In this document: in pieces, positions 1 to 13,300 of the stretch | Layout of the letters: each line of letters opens with the position of its first letter | Position numbering within the stretch: position 1 is the first letter of the stretch | NCBI GenBank assembly: GCA_007570785.1 | Contig: ML664152.1 | Span: 127,072-191,071 of the forward strand | Source of the DNA: Antilocapra americana | Taxonomy: Eukaryota > Chordata > Mammalia > Artiodactyla > Antilocapridae | DNA: 64,000 bases | Direction of reading: 5' to 3' | Notes under the pieces: generated by a model | The model's input: only the letters and a program-made list of their open reading frames with translations | Databases searched by the model: none | Told to the model about the DNA's origin: nothing | Program-made: the position numbers and the translations under genes

Positions 1-2310
1 CAAATAGAGATGAGTTCCTTGAAGTAAGAGAGAGGCAATCCCACTAATATTAGTGAGGAATCCATAGTGCCAAAAGAAGAGAGGCCCTCTACTGTGGAGT
101 CACCCACACCAGAACTAGACAGGACATAGCCTTGGACCTTGAGAGGAGCCCTCCACCACAACTCGAGAGAAGCCCACTGGGCATCAAACATAGAGAGGAG
201 CCCCTGTGCTTCTAATAGAGATGAACCTCACACCACAAGTGGAGAGGAGCTTGAGCACCACCACTAGAGAGAATCGAACCCACCACAGCTACAGAGTTGA
301 CCCCGCCCACAGTGAGAGAGACATCCCATTCCAAAACTAGTGAGTAGCAACCCAACATTGCAACAAGACAGGAGCCACCATGCACAGCCCTGCTAGAGAA
401 GAGTTACCCCAAGATAGCTTAAAAGGAGACCCCACTACAAGTCTAGAGGAGCCCTGAGTACCCCCCAACTCGAGAGGAAATTCAAGTTCCCCATTAAGGC
501 TCCAGTGGAACCCTGGGTCCCATGTTGCAACTCAAGAGGAAAACTGAATTCCTGTTGAAAAACAAGAGGAACTCTGAGTCCTCTGTTGCAACTAGAGAGG
601 AAGCCCAAGTTTCCATCCAGAATTTGAGAGGAACTCAGAGTTCCTCACTGCCATTCGAGAGGAGGTCTAACTACCCAGCTGCAACTGGAGAGGAACCCCG
701 AATTCCCTCTCACAAGTTGAGAGGAGGCCTGACTCCCCTGTTGCAACTCGAGAAGAAACCTGAGATCACCATCACAAGTTGAAAAGAACCCAGACTTTAC
801 CATCACAACTCATGAGGAACCCCAAGGTCCCCACTGCAAGTTGAGAGGAGGCCTGACTCCACTGCTGTAAGTCAAGAGGAACCCTGAGTTCCTCACTGCA
901 ACTCGAGATGAGGCCCAACTCCCCTACTGAAACTCGAGTGGAAACCCGAGTTCCCCACCTCAACTTGAGAGGAGCCCTGAGTTCCCACTCGCAACTGGAA
1001 AGGGGACCTGAATCCCTTGTTGCAACTTGAGAGGAAACTGAGTTTCCCACCTCCATAGGAGAGGAGGCCTGACTCCCCTGTTGCAACTCAAGAGGAACCC
1101 CAGATTCATGTTGCAACACGAGCAAACCCCAACTTTCCCACTGCAACTCGAGATGAGCCCCAACCCCCTTATGTAACTCCAGAGGATTTCCAAGAGGACC
1201 CTACCCCACCACAATTCAAGAGGAGCACTCTACCACAACAAGAGAGGAAGACCCATACCACAAATAAAGAGGAGGTCTGTCCTGCCACAACTAGAGAGTA
1301 GCTTCCTGCACATCGCAACTAGAAAAAGCACCCATTCTTATCAAAACCAGACAGGAGTCCCCCACTCACAATTTGAGAAGAACACACTACTGAAACTAGA
1401 GAGGAGCCCAACTACCACAGCTAAAGAGGAGTTCCCCTGCCACAACTAGAGATGAGTCTGCAAATGACAACTAGAGAGGAGCCAAATCACCACAAATAAA
1501 AAAGAGTGGACCCTCATTGCATAAGCGTGGAGCTCCACATCACAACCAGAGAGTAGCTTCTCACAAATTATAACTAGACAGGGTCCAGCCTGCACATTGC
1601 TACTGGAAAGGATCTGCCCCACTGCAGCTCAAGAAGAGACTCCACCAAAATTCTGAAGGAACCCCAAGTCACATGCTGCAATTTGACAAAAGCCTTAGGC
1701 TATAATAAGAAAAGGGGTCACTGGCCAAAATAACCAAGTGACTCCCCAGCCAAAACTGAAGCAGATTCCACTGACACAACTAGAATGGAGTCCCCCAGGA
1801 TATCACACCTAGAGAGAAGCCTTTCTGCCACAAATATAGATGAACTCCCTGAAATAAGGAGTGGAGTCCCTTACAACTAGAGAGAAACTATCCTACTAAT
1901 ATTGGTGAGGAATACCTAGTGCCAAAAGTAGAGACAACCTCCCCCATGGAGCCACCCACACCGCAACCAGAGAGGATGCAGCCACACACCTCAAGAGGAG
2001 CCCTCCACCACAATTCAAGAGGAGCCCCTTGGACTTCACATATAGAGAGGAGCCCCTCTACTGCAAATAGAGATGAACTTCACCCCACAAGTAAAGACGA
2101 GCTTGCACACTACTACTAGAGAGAATCAAATCCACCGAAACTACAGAGTTGACCCCGCCCACAATGATAGAGAATTCCCATGCCAAACCTAGTGAGTAGC
2201 CACCTGCACACTGCAATAAGACAGGAGTACCCTGCACATCCCTGTTAGAGATGAGTTGCCCCAAGACAACTCGAGATGAGGCCACTCTACTAGTCAAGAG
2301 GAACCATGAG
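1..2310. repeat. Degenerate tandem satellite/minisatellite array, left part
   Basis: The stretch is built from short related units of about 24-31 bp. One flavour centres on CAACTCGAGAGGAACCCCGA followed by a pyrimidine-rich half; the other centres on ACAACTAGAGAGGAGCCCC. The units are ordered in a longer period: a landmark block reading AGTGCCAAAA, then a segment resembling CCCCCATGGAGCCACCC, is seen at about 66 and again at 1918. The array continues after the L1, from 10346. Low stop density on the minus strand makes several open frames here, but they translate to the repeat unit and are not genes. I do not recognise a named satellite family. Confidence 0.85.
2296..2310. repeat. Left target-site duplication of the plus-strand L1
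   Basis: The 15-mer AAGAGGAACCATGAG ends immediately before the L1 5' end and recurs exactly at 10331-10345. It is part of a satellite unit, so the L1 inserted into the array. Confidence 0.93.
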
Positions 2311-4977
2311 GGAGAGGGGAACTAAGATGGCAGAGGAATAGAACGGGGAGGCCATTTTCGCCCCAACAAATACACCAAAAGAACATTTAAAAGCCAAGAA
2401 AACTCCACAAAACAACTTCTGAATGCTGGCAGAGGACATCAGGCACCCAGAAAGGCAGCCCATTGTCTTCGAAAGAAGGTAGGACAAAATATAAAAAGTA
2501 AAAAGAGAGGCGAAAGAGGTAGAGATGGAGATGTATCCCAGGAAGGGAGTCTTAAAAAAGAGAGAGGTTTCCAAACACCAGGAAACATTCTACCGGGCAG
2601 ATCTGTGGTGAGTCTCAGAGGGCAAAATAACCAGGAGCAAAAATAGATAAATAATTAAACCTCACAGATTACCTGCCTTACTGAAACTCCCAGAGGAGCA
2701 GCAGCCCAGACGCCCCATCCCCCACTAGCAAGCGCAGGCTGCTCAGGGAGGGGCGGGCTGCGCTGCTTTCAGTGAGGACTGGGACTGAATGCCTGAGGGC
2801 AGCCCGAGGGAACTAGCCTGAGATGGCAACCTAGACAGCAGAATAGCTTTCCCGCGAAGAACCACTGCCAGACCTGTACACAGAACAAAGGGCTGTGCAG
2901 AGTTTGTCTGCTGAGGGCTGCGGACCAGCCCATCCCCCACCAGAGACCACCAGGCGAGGGCCACAAGGAGAAATCACGGCCTCAGTGATGCATCTGCTAC
3001 CAAACCGCAGGCAGAATTAGTTGCTATCCAAGACTTCTTTGGATTCTGGATGGGTCACCACCAGAGATCGGCTCTCCACACACCTGAGAAGGCATGCCCA
3101 GCTGCACACAGAGAAAACCGAGTGGCTGGGACAGCGGAGGGGAGAAGTTTCAGCCCCCAACTGAGCCAAGTGGCTCAGACCTGGGAAGTTCAGGCATCCC
3201 CAGCGGCTGCCTCAGGCTGCTCCCTGCAGAGCCACCCAGAGCCTGAGCAGTGTGGGAGGGGAAAGCCACACACGGGGAGGGGGGGGGGACCCCAGAGTGG
3301 CTGAGTCACTGTGAGTTCACACCAGTGATATCTGTTTGCAGTGTTCCTCCCTCCCCACAGCACAACTGAACAAGTGAGCCTAAAAAAGCGACCACTACCA
3401 CAACCCCTTGAGTAAGGGCAGAAATAGACACTGAAGAGACCAGCAAACAGAAGATGCTAAAATAATCAGAGCGAACGGCTCTGGAACTGACAGGAGTAAC
3501 AGATTATATCCCTGCAGTTAGTACCGACTACATAGAAAGGAGCCTATAGACCTTGAGAAGTACAAGCTGGACCAAGGAACTATCTGAAAATGAACTGACC
3601 CCTCACTATACGCAACAGCTCCAGGGAAAGTCCTAGATATACTTTAACTATGATCAACTTTTAAATTTTTAAAACTTATTTTTATTACTATATTTTAAAT
3701 TTTTATATTTTGATTTTCTTATTTTTAAGCCCCCTATAACTCCTTCAATTTTCATTTTTATAACCATCTATTGTCTAGGAAAAAAGACCCTATTTTTTAA
3801 GAAAAATTCATATATATATGTAAGAATTTCAGTGACTCTGTTTTTTATTGCTGTTGTTGTTGTTCGCTTGCTTTTTTTTCTCCTCTTTTTACCTTTTTTA
3901 ATTTTTCTTTTCTTTTTTTCTTTCTTCTTTTTTGGTAATTGTATTTTTGAGAATCTAACCTTTACTCTAGATTTTTAATCTTTGCTTTTTAGTATTTGTT
4001 ATAAATTTTGTATCTTTAAGAACCCAGTCTTCAGTACCCATTTTTACTGGGGAGTGAGATCACTGGCTCGATTGCTCTCTCCCCATTTTTGACTCTCCTT
4101 TTTTTTACACCAGGTCACCTCTACTCGCTCCTCCCCTTTTTCTTCTCTACTCAACTCTGTGAATCTCTTTGAGTGTTATGAGTTGTGAAGAACACTTAGA
4201 TAACTGATTACTGGTTGGATCTGTCTCTCTCTATCTGATTCCCTCTTTTCTCCCCCTGGCCACTTCTGTCTCCTTCCTCCCTCTTCTCTTTTCAGTATAA
4301 CTCTGTGAACATCTCTGAGGGATCCAAACTGTGGAGAGCACATAAGGAAGTGATCACTGGCTACCTCACTCTCTCACCATTTGATTCTTCTCTTCTCCTT
4401 CTGGTCACCTCTATCTCCCTCCTTCTTCTCCTCCTTTCCATGTAAATCTGTGTACCTCTCTGGGTGTCCCTCACTGTGGAGAAACTTTTCATCATTAACC
4501 TAGATGTTCTACCATCAGTGCTGTAGAGATGGAGGGGTCCTGAGGCTTCTGTAAGAAAAAGAATGAAAAACCAGAGACAGGAGGCCTAAGCCCAAATCCT
4601 GTTAATATGAGAGAACTCCTGAATCCAGGAGTTAATTAATCAATAGGAGCTCATCAAACGCCTCCATACCTACCCTGAAAACAAGCACCACCTAAGGGCC
4701 AACAAGTTCCAGAGTAAGATATACCATGCAAATTCTCCAGTAACACAGGAACATAGACTGGGGCTTCAATACACAGGCGGCCCAAAGTCACACCAAGCCC
4801 ACTGACATCTCAAAACTCTTTACTGGACACTTCATTGCTTGCCAGAGAGAAGAAATCCAGATCCACCCACCAGAAAACAAGCTTTCCCAACCAGGAAACT
4901 TTGACAAACCACCCGTCCAACCCCACCCACAACAAGGAAACTCCACAATAAAGAGATAACACAGCAATATAAACAAG
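2311..4977 (+). promoter_or_regulatory. L1 5' UTR
   Basis: Non-coding leader between the L1 5' end and the ORF1 ATG. It holds a GC-rich first kilobase, a G run near 3274-3288 (GGGGAGGGGGGGGG) and a T-rich segment from about 3650 to 4100. In L1s this region contains the internal promoter; that role is inferred from the family, not shown here. Confidence 0.75.
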
Positions 4978-5942
4978 ATGAAAAAGCAGAGACATACCCA
5001 GCAGGTAAAGAAACAAGATAAGAAAACAAACAAAAGAAGAGATAGGGAATCTACCTGATAAAGAATTCCAAATAATGAAAGTGAAAATTATCCAAAATCT
5101 TGAAAACAAGTTGGAGTTACAGATAAATAACCTGGGGACAAGGATTGAGAAGATGCAAGAAAGGTTTAACAAGGCCTTAGAAGAAATTAAAAAGAGTCAA
5201 AATATAATGAATAATGCAATAAATGAGATCAAAAACACCCTGGAGGGAACTAGCAGTAGAATAACAGAGATAGAAGACAGGGTAAGTGAGGTAGAAGACA
5301 GAATTGTAGAAATAAATGAAACAGAGAGGAAAAAAAGAAAAAGGAATTAAAAGAAATGAGGGCAATCTCAGAGACTTCTGGGACAATGTTAAATGCACCA
5401 ACATTCGAATCATAGGAGTCCCAGAAAAAGAAGACAAAAAGAAAGACCATCAGAAAATACTTGAGGAGATAATAGTTGAAAACTTCCCTAAAATGGGAAA
5501 GGAAATAATCACCCAAGTCCAAGAAATCCAGAGAGTCCCAAACAGGATGAACCCAAGGCAAAACACCCCAAGAAACATATTAATCAAATTAACAAAGATC
5601 AAACACAAATAACAAATATTAAAAGCAGCAAGGGCAAAACAAAAAATAACACACAAGGGGAGTCCCGTACGGATAACAGCTGATCTCTCAATAGAAACAC
5701 TTAAGACCAGAAGGGAATGGCAGGACATACTTAAAGTCATGAAAGAAAATAATCTACAACCTCGATTACTGTACCCAGCCAGGATCTTATTCAGATTTGA
5801 AGGAGCAATCAAAAGCTTTACAGACAAGCAAAAGCTGAGAGAATTCAGCAACACCAAACTAGCACTCCAAAAAAAATGCCAAAGGATATTCCCTAGACAG
5901 GAAACAGGGATAGGGTGTATAATCTCGAGCCCAAAACAATAA
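4978..5942 (+). pseudogene. L1 ORF1 (RNA-binding chaperone), frameshifted
   Basis: ORF1 protein coats L1 RNA. The ATG at 4978 leads into a frame that stops near 5056. The main open piece at 5075-5350 is a clear coiled coil (repeated LEN-LEL, IEKMQERF and ITEIEDRV-type heptads). The frame breaks near 5345 and resumes at 5316-5612, whose N-terminal part (DNVKCTNIRIIGVPE) matches the ORF1 RRM core. A last open piece at 5739-5942 holds the basic C-terminal domain. At least three breaks separate the domains, so no full-length product is possible. It lies just upstream of ORF2 at 5948. Confidence 0.85.
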
Positions 5943-5947
5943 AGTAA

Positions 5948-8900
5948 ATGGCAATTGGATCATACTTATCAATAATTACCTGAAATGTAAACGGGTTGAA
6001 TGCCCCAACCAAAAGACGAAGACTGGCTGATTGGATACAAAAACAAGACCCCTATATATGTTGTCTACAAGAGACCCACCTCAAACCTAGGGACACATAT
6101 AGACTGAAAGTGAAGGGCTGGAAAAAGATATTCCATGCAAATAGAGACCAAAAGAAAGCAGGAGTAGCAATACTCATATCAGATAAATTACACTTTAAAA
6201 TAAAGGCACTAAAAAGAGATAAAGATGGACATTACATAATGATAAATGAATCAATCCAAGAAGAAGATATAACAATTATGAATATTTATGCACCCAACAT
6301 AGGAGCACCACAATATGTAAGGCAAATGCTAACAAGTATGAAAGGGGAAATTGACAATAACACAATAATAGTGGGAGACTTTAATACCCCACTCACACCA
6401 ATGGATAGATCAACTAAACAGAAAATTAACAAGGAAACACAAACTTTAAATAATACAATAGAACAGTTAGACCTAATTGATATCTATAGGACATTTCACC
6501 CCAAAACAATGAATTTCACCATTTCTCAAGCACACACGGGACCTTCTCCAGAAAAGATCACATCCTGAGCCATAAATCTAGACTTGGTAAACTCAAAAAA
6601 AATTGAAATCATTAAAAGCATCTTTTCTGACCACAATGCAGTAAGATTAGATATCAATTACAGGAGGAAAACCTTTAAAAAATTTCAACATATGAAGGCT
6701 CAACAACACGCTGCTGAATAACCAACAAATCACAGAAGAAATCAAAAAAGAAATCAAAGTATGCATAGAAATGAATGAAAGTGAAAACACAAAACCTATG
6801 GAACACTGTAAAAGCAGTGTTAAGAGGAAGGTTCATAGTAATACAGGCTTACCTCAGGAAACAAGAAAAAAGTCAAATAAATAATCTAACTTTACACCTA
6901 AAGCAACTAGAAAAGGAAGAAATGCAGAAGCCCAGGGTTTAGTAGAAAGAAAGAAATCTTAAAGATCAGGGCAGAAATAAATGCAAAAGAAACAAAAGAG
7001 ACCATAGCAAAAATCAACAAAGCCAAAAGCTGGTTCTTTGAGAAGACAAATAAAATTGACAAACCATTAGCCACACTCATTAAGAAACAAAGGGAGAGAA
7101 ACCAAATCAACAAAATTAGAAATGAAAAAGGAGAAATCACAACAGAAAACACAGAAATACAAAGGATCATAAGAGACTATTATTAGCAACTATATGCAAA
7201 TAAACTGGACAACTTGGAAGAAATGGACAAATTCTTAGAAAAGTACAACTTTCCAAAACTAAACCAGGAAGAGATAGATAATCTTAACAGACCCATCACA
7301 AGCACAGAAATTGAAACCGTAATCAGAAATCTTCCAACAAACAAAAACCCAGGACCAGATGGCTTCACAGCTGAATTCTACCAAAAATATTCAGAGAAGA
7401 GCTAACATCTATTCTACTCAAACTCTTCCAGAAAATTGCAGAGGGAGGTAAATTTCCAAACTCATTCTATGAGGCCACCATCACCTTAATAACAAAACCC
7501 GATGAAGATGCCACAGAAAAAGAAAACTACAGGCCATTATCACTGATGAACATAGGTGCAAAAATCCTTAAGAAAATTCTAGCAAACAGAATCCAACAAC
7601 ACATTAAAAGGATCATACATCATGACCAAGCAGGTTTATCCCAGGGATGCAAGGATTCTTCAATATTCGTAAATCGATCAATGTAATACACCACATTAAC
7701 AAATTGAAAAATAAAAACCACATGATTATCTCAATAGATGCAGACAAAGCCTTTACAAAATTCAACGTCCATTAATGATATAAAAAAACCTACAAAAAGC
7801 AGGAATAGAAGGAACATAACTCAACATAATAAAAGCTATATATGACAAACCCACAGCAAACATTATCCTCAATGGTGAAAAACTGAAAGCATTTCCCCTA
7901 AAGTCAAGGCAAGGGTGCCTACTCTCACCACTACTATTCAACATAGTTTTGGAAGTCTTGGCCACAGCAATCAGAGCAGAAAAAGAAATAAAAGAAATCC
8001 AGATTGGAAAAGAAGACGTAAAACTCTCACTGTTTGCAGACGACATGATCCTCTACATAGAAAACCCTAAAGTCTCTACCAGAAAATTACTGGAGCCAAT
8101 CAGTGAATATAGTAAAGTTTCAGGATATAAAATCAACACTCAGAAATATCTTGCATTCCTATACAATAACAATGAGAAAACAAAAAGAGAAATCAAGGAA
8201 ATAATTCCATTCACCATCGACACAAAAAGAATAAAATACTTAGGAGCATATCTACCTAAAGAAACAAAAGACCTATATATAGAAAACTATAAAACACTGG
8301 TGAAAGAAATCAAAGACACAAATAGATGAAGAAATATACCTTGTTCATGGATCGGAAGAATCAATATAGTGAAAATGAGTATACTATCCAGAGCAATCTA
8401 TAGATTCAGTGCAATTCCTATCAAGCTAACAGAGGTCTTTTTCCGAGAACTACAACAAATAATTTCACAATTTGTATGGAAATACAAAAAACCTCAAATA
8501 GCCAAAGTAATCTTGAGAAAGAAGAATGGAACTGGAGGAATCAACCTGCCTGACCTTAGGCTATACTTCGAAGCCACAGTCATCAAGACAGTATGGTACA
8601 GGCACAAAGACAGGAATATAGATCAATGGGATAAAATAGAAAGCCCAGAGATAAATCCATGCAACTATGGACACCTTATCTTTGACAAAGGAGACAAGAA
8701 TATACAATGGAGAAAAGACAATCTCTTTAACAAGTGGTGCTGGAAAAACTGGACAGCCACTTGTAAAAGAATGACACTAGAACACTTTCTAACACCATAC
8801 ACAAAAATACACTCAAAATGGATCAAAGATCTAAACATAAGAACAGAAACTATAAAACTCCTAGAGGAAAACAGGCAAACATAGGCATTACTCTCCGACA

Positions 8901-9984
8901 TAAACCAAAGCAGGATCCTCTATGACCCACCTCCCAGAATATTGGCAATAAAAGCAAAAATAAACAAATGGGACCTAATTAAAATGAAAAGCTTCTGCAC
9001 AACAAAGGAAACTAAAAGCAAGGTATAAAGGAAGCCTTCAGAATAGGGGAAAATAATAGCAAACAAAGCAACGGACAAACAATTAATCTCAAAAATATAT
9101 AAGCAACTCCTGCTGCTCAATTCCAGAAAAATAAACCACCCAATCAAAAAGTGGGCCAAAGAACTAAACAGACATTTCTCCAAAGAAGACATAAAAATGG
9201 CTAACAAACACATGAAAAGATGTTCAACATCACTTATTATCAGAGAAATGCAAACCAAAACCACAATGAGTCATTTATTTTTCTGAAATTGAGCTGCAGG
9301 AGTTGCTTGTATATTTTTGAGATGAATTGTTTGCCTGTTGCTTCGTTTGCTATTATTTTCTCCCTTTCTGAAGGCTGCCTTTTTACCATGTTTTTAGTTT
9401 CCTTTGTTGTGCAGAAGCTTTTAATTTTAATTAAGTCCCATTTGTTTATTTTTGCTTTTATTTCCAATATTCTGGGAGGTGGGTCATAGAGGATCCTGCT
9501 TTGGTTTATGTCAGAGAGTGTTTTGCTCCAGAAGTCTACAAGCAATAAATGCTGGAGAGGATGTGGAGAAAAGGGAACCCTCTTACACTGTTGGTGGGAA
9601 TGCAAACTAGTACAGCCACTATGGAGAATAGTGTGGAGATTCCTTAAAAAACTGGAAATAGAACTGCCATATGACCCAGCAATCTCACTGCTGGGCATAC
9701 ACACCGAAGAAATCATGATTGAAAGAGACACGTGTACCCCAATGTTCATCACTGCATTGTTTACAATAGCCAGGACATGGAAGCAACCTAAATGTCCATC
9801 AACAGATGAATGGATAAGAAAGCTGTGGTACATATACACAATGGAATATTACTCAGCCATTAAAAAGAATACATTTGAATCAGTTCTACTGAGGTGGACG
9901 AAACTGGAGCCTATTATCCAGAGTGAAGTAAGCCAGAAGGAAAAACAACAATACAGTATGCTAATGCATATATATGGAATTTAG
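5948..9984 (+). pseudogene. L1 ORF2 (endonuclease-reverse transcriptase), broken
   Basis: The natural ATG is at 5948, but codon 12 is TGA (5981-5983). The frame then runs open through the endonuclease domain to 6568 (motifs QETHLKPRD and IIVGDFNTPL); the SDHNAVRLDI motif follows a second stop near 6628. Reverse transcriptase pieces lie at 7214-7405 ([18 protein letters not shown]), 7949-8329 ([13 protein letters not shown], the catalytic YADD-type box at about 8034-8050) and 8369-8884. The C-terminal cysteine/histidine region ([18 protein letters not shown]) is open at 9508-9984. About 250 bp of inverted sequence interrupts the frame before that domain. The gene is dead as read. Confidence 0.9.
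8899..9513. repeat. Inverted repeat inside L1 ORF2 (arms about 8899-9150 and 9268-9513)
   Basis: The segment 9268-9513 reads as the reverse complement of 8899-9150, with roughly 90 % identity by eye. For example, GGAGGTGGGTCATAGAGGAT at 9475-9494 mirrors ATCCTCTATGACCCACCTCC at 8915-8934. The two arms are separated by about 120 bp. The inverted block replaces the expected short ORF2 segment between CCACAATGAG (about 9260) and AAGTCTACAA (about 9533). Confidence 0.9.
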
Positions 9985-10330
9985 AAAGATGGTAACAATA
10001 ACCCTGTATGTGAGACAGCAAAAGAGATGCAGATGTATAGAACAGTCTTTTGGACTCTATGGGAGAGGGCAAGGGTGATATGGGAGATGATATGGGAGAA
10101 CAGCTTTAAAACATGTAAATTATCATATGTGAAATCAATCATCAGCCCAGGTTTGATGCTAGATACAGGGTGCTCAGGACTGGTGCACCGGGATGACCCA
10201 GACAGATGGAATTGGGAGGGAGGTGGGAGGGGGGTTCTAGAAGAGGAATGCATGTATACCCATGGCAGATTCATGTCAATGTATGGCGAAACCAACACAA
10301 TAATGTAAAGAAAATTAATTAATTAAATGA
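9985..10330 (+). other. L1 3' UTR and tail
   Basis: Follows the ORF2 stop. It contains the GGGAGGGAGGTGGGAGGGGG polypurine tract near 10215-10235 and ends in GTAAAGAAAATTAATTAATTAAATGA just before the target duplication. The same 3' UTR recurs on the minus strand at 16342-16768, 21195-21600 and 21790-22170. Confidence 0.85.
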
Positions 10331-10345
10331 AAGAGGAACCATGAG
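10331..10345. repeat. Right target-site duplication of the plus-strand L1
   Basis: AAGAGGAACCATGAG, identical to 2296-2310. Confidence 0.93.
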
Positions 10346-13300
10346 TATCCTCCCAACTCAAGAGGGAGCCCAGGTTTCCTGCCACATCTTGATTGTAACC
10401 CTGAGACCCATTAGCAACTTGAGAGGAACACTGAGTTCCTGCTGAAAATGGAAAGAGGCTCTGAGTCCCCTGCTGTAACTCGAGAGGAACCCTGAACATT
10501 CCACTACAACACAAGAGGTCTGACTCCTCTGCTGCAATCCGAGAGGAACACCATGCTCCCCCTCCCAACTCAAGAGTAACCCCGAGTTTTCTACTACAGC
10601 TAGAGAGGAGGACTTACTCCCCTATTGCAACTCAAGAGGAAACCTGAATTTCCTGCTTCAACTCGAGATATGGCCTGATTTCCCTGCAGTAACTCGAGAG
10701 GACTCCCGAGTTCACCATCACAACATGAGACAACCCTCAAGGCCGTGATGCAAATCCAGAGGCTTCCCAAGAGGAGCCTACCCCACCACAATTCGACAGG
10801 AGCAGTCTATCACAACAAGATAGGAAGCCCCATACCACAACTAGAGAGGAGACCCGCCTGCCACAATTAAAGAGTAGTCTTCTGCACATCACAACTAGAA
10901 AAAGTGCCCTTTCTCATCACAACCAGAGAAGAGTCACCTCTATCACAATTTTAGAACAGCACTCTACCACAACTAGAAAGTTTGTACACAAAAACTAGAG
11001 AGGAGCAGGCCCACCACAAATAAAGAGTGGAGCCTCACTACAATTAGAGTGAAGCCCAACTTGCAATTAGAGTGAGGCCTCCCACACATTGCAACTAGGC
11101 AGGGGCCAGCCTGCACATTGCTACTAGAGAGGATCTGCCCCACTGTAGCTCGAGAGGTGGCTCCACCACAACTCAAAAGGAACCCCCAGTCATCTGCTGC
11201 AACTCAAGAGGCACCCCGAGTTTCCCACTACAATTTGACAGGAGTCCTTGGGTGGAACAAGAAAAGTGGACACATTGGCCAAAATGATGATGGGACTCCC
11301 TGACCAAAACTGAAGCGGATTCCACCACCACAACTAGAGTGGAGCCTCCCAGGATATCACACCTAGAGAGAAGCCTGTCTGCCAGAAAACAGAGATGAGC
11401 TGACTGAAGTAAGTCGAGTGGAGTCTCTCTCAACTAGAGAGAAGCAATCCCACTAATACTAGTGAGGAACCCCTAGTGCCAAAACAAAGAGTACCTCCCC
11501 CATGTAGCCACCCAAACCCCAAGCAGAGAAGATGCAGCCCCATACTTCGAGAGGAGGCCTCCACCACAACTCAAGAGGATGCCTCCACCACAACTCGAGA
11601 GGAGCCCTCTAGACATCACACATAGAGAGGAGCCCCTCTGATGCTAATAGAGACGAACTTCACCCCACAAGTAAAGAGGAGCTTGCACACCACCACTAGA
11701 GAGAATCGAATCCACCACAACTACAGAGTTGACTCCAACCACAGCGATAGGAAATCCAGTGGAAAACTAGTGAGTAGACATCTGACTTTGCAACAAAATA
11801 GGAGTCACATGCACATCCCTGCTAGAGATGAATCATCCCAAGAAAACTTGAAAGGAGGCTTCACCGCAAGTAGAGAGGAACCCCAAGTTCCCCACCATGG
11901 TTCGAGTGGAAAGCTAAGGCCCCTGCTACAACTCAAGAGGAACACCGAGATTCCCATCGCAACTCGAGAGGAACCTGCAGTTTCCCGCCCCAACTCAAAA
12001 TGAGCCCCAAACCCCCTGACCCAACTCCAGAGGATTCCCAAGTGGAGCCCCACCCCACCACAATTTGAAAGGAGCACTTTACTGCAACAAGAGAGGAAGA
12101 CCCATATCACAACTAAAGAGGAGACCCCCCCCCTTGCCACAACTAGAAATTAGCCTCAGGCACATCACAACTAGAAAAAGTGCCCCTTCTCATCAAAACT
12201 AGAGATGAGTAACCACACTCACAATTTGAGAAGAGCACTCTACCGCAACTAGAGAGGAGCCTAAATACCACAACTAAAGATGAGCCCCCCTGCCACAACT
12301 AGAGAGGAGTCTGCAAACAACAACTAGAGTGAAGCTGACCCACCACAAATAAAGAGTGGACCCTCACTGCCATTAGAGTGGAGCCCCATGCAGCAACTAA
12401 AGAGTAGCCTCCTGCACATTGCAACTAGATAGAAGCCAACCTGCACATTGCTACTAGAGAAGATCTGCCCCACTGAAGCTCCAGAAGAGGCTCCACAACA
12501 ACTCTAAAGGAACCCCAAATCACCTTCTGCAACTCAAGTGGCACCCCAAGTTCCCCACTGCAATTTGACAGGATCCCTAAGCTGGAACAAGAAAAGGAAT
12601 GACTTCCCAAAAGGACAGAGGGGCTCCCAGGCCAAAACTGAAGCGGGTCCCCCTGGTACAACTAGAGTGGAGTCCCCCAGGATATTACACCTAGAGAGAA
12701 ACCCTTCTGCCACAAATAGAGAGGAGCTCCCTGAAGTAGTTGAGTGCAGTCCCTCACAACTAGAGAAAAGCAATCCCACTAATATTAGAGAGGAACCCCT
12801 AGCTCCAAAAGTAGATAGCACCTCCCCCATGGAGCCACCCAGACCCCATCCAGAGAGAACACAGCCACGCACCTCAAGAGGATTCCTCCAATACAACTCG
12901 AGAGAAGCCATAACACATAGAGAGGAGCTCCTCTGCTGCTAATAGAGATGAACCTCACACCACAAGGAGAGAGGAGCTTGCACACCACTATTAGAGAGAA
13001 TCGAACCGGCCACAACTACATAATTTACCCTGCCCACAATAAGAGTGAAGTTCCATGCCAAAACAAGTGAGTGGCCACCCGACACTGCACAAGACAGGAG
13101 CCACCCTGAACATCCCTGCTAGAGATGAGTTGCCCCAAGACAACTCAAGAGGAAACCCCACCAAAGTCGAGAGGAACCCTGAGTACAACCCCAATTCTAG
13201 AGGAACCCTGGGTTCCACACCATGGCTCGTGTGGATCCCTGAGTTCCACGCTGCATTTCAAGAGGAACACTGAGTTCCCACTGCAACTCGGGAGGATCTC

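Larger units (their letters stand above)
2311..10330 (+). mobile_element. Full-length LINE-1 (ruminant L1 type), decayed
   Basis: An 8020-bp element bounded by a perfect 15-bp duplication. It begins with a GGAGAGGGGAACTAAGATGG-type 5' end and has a long 5' UTR, two broken ORFs, a 3' UTR with a G-rich tract and an AT-rich tail. The same 5' end is found in reverse at 26390-26540 in the other full-length L1, which confirms the boundary. Both ORFs carry stops and frameshifts, and an inverted copy of ORF2 sequence lies at about 9268-9513. It is not capable of autonomous movement as read. Confidence 0.93.

Noticed and set aside
772..1146. Minus-strand 124-codon frame and similar ones at 11805-12140, 14191-14556 and 14553-14837
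   Set aside because: They translate the satellite unit in a phase with few stops; the peptide is the repeat itself, with no protein-like composition.
3050..3304. 84-codon ATG frame in the L1 5' UTR as an ORF0-like gene
   Set aside because: ORF0 is antisense and known from primate L1; this frame is sense and unsupported.
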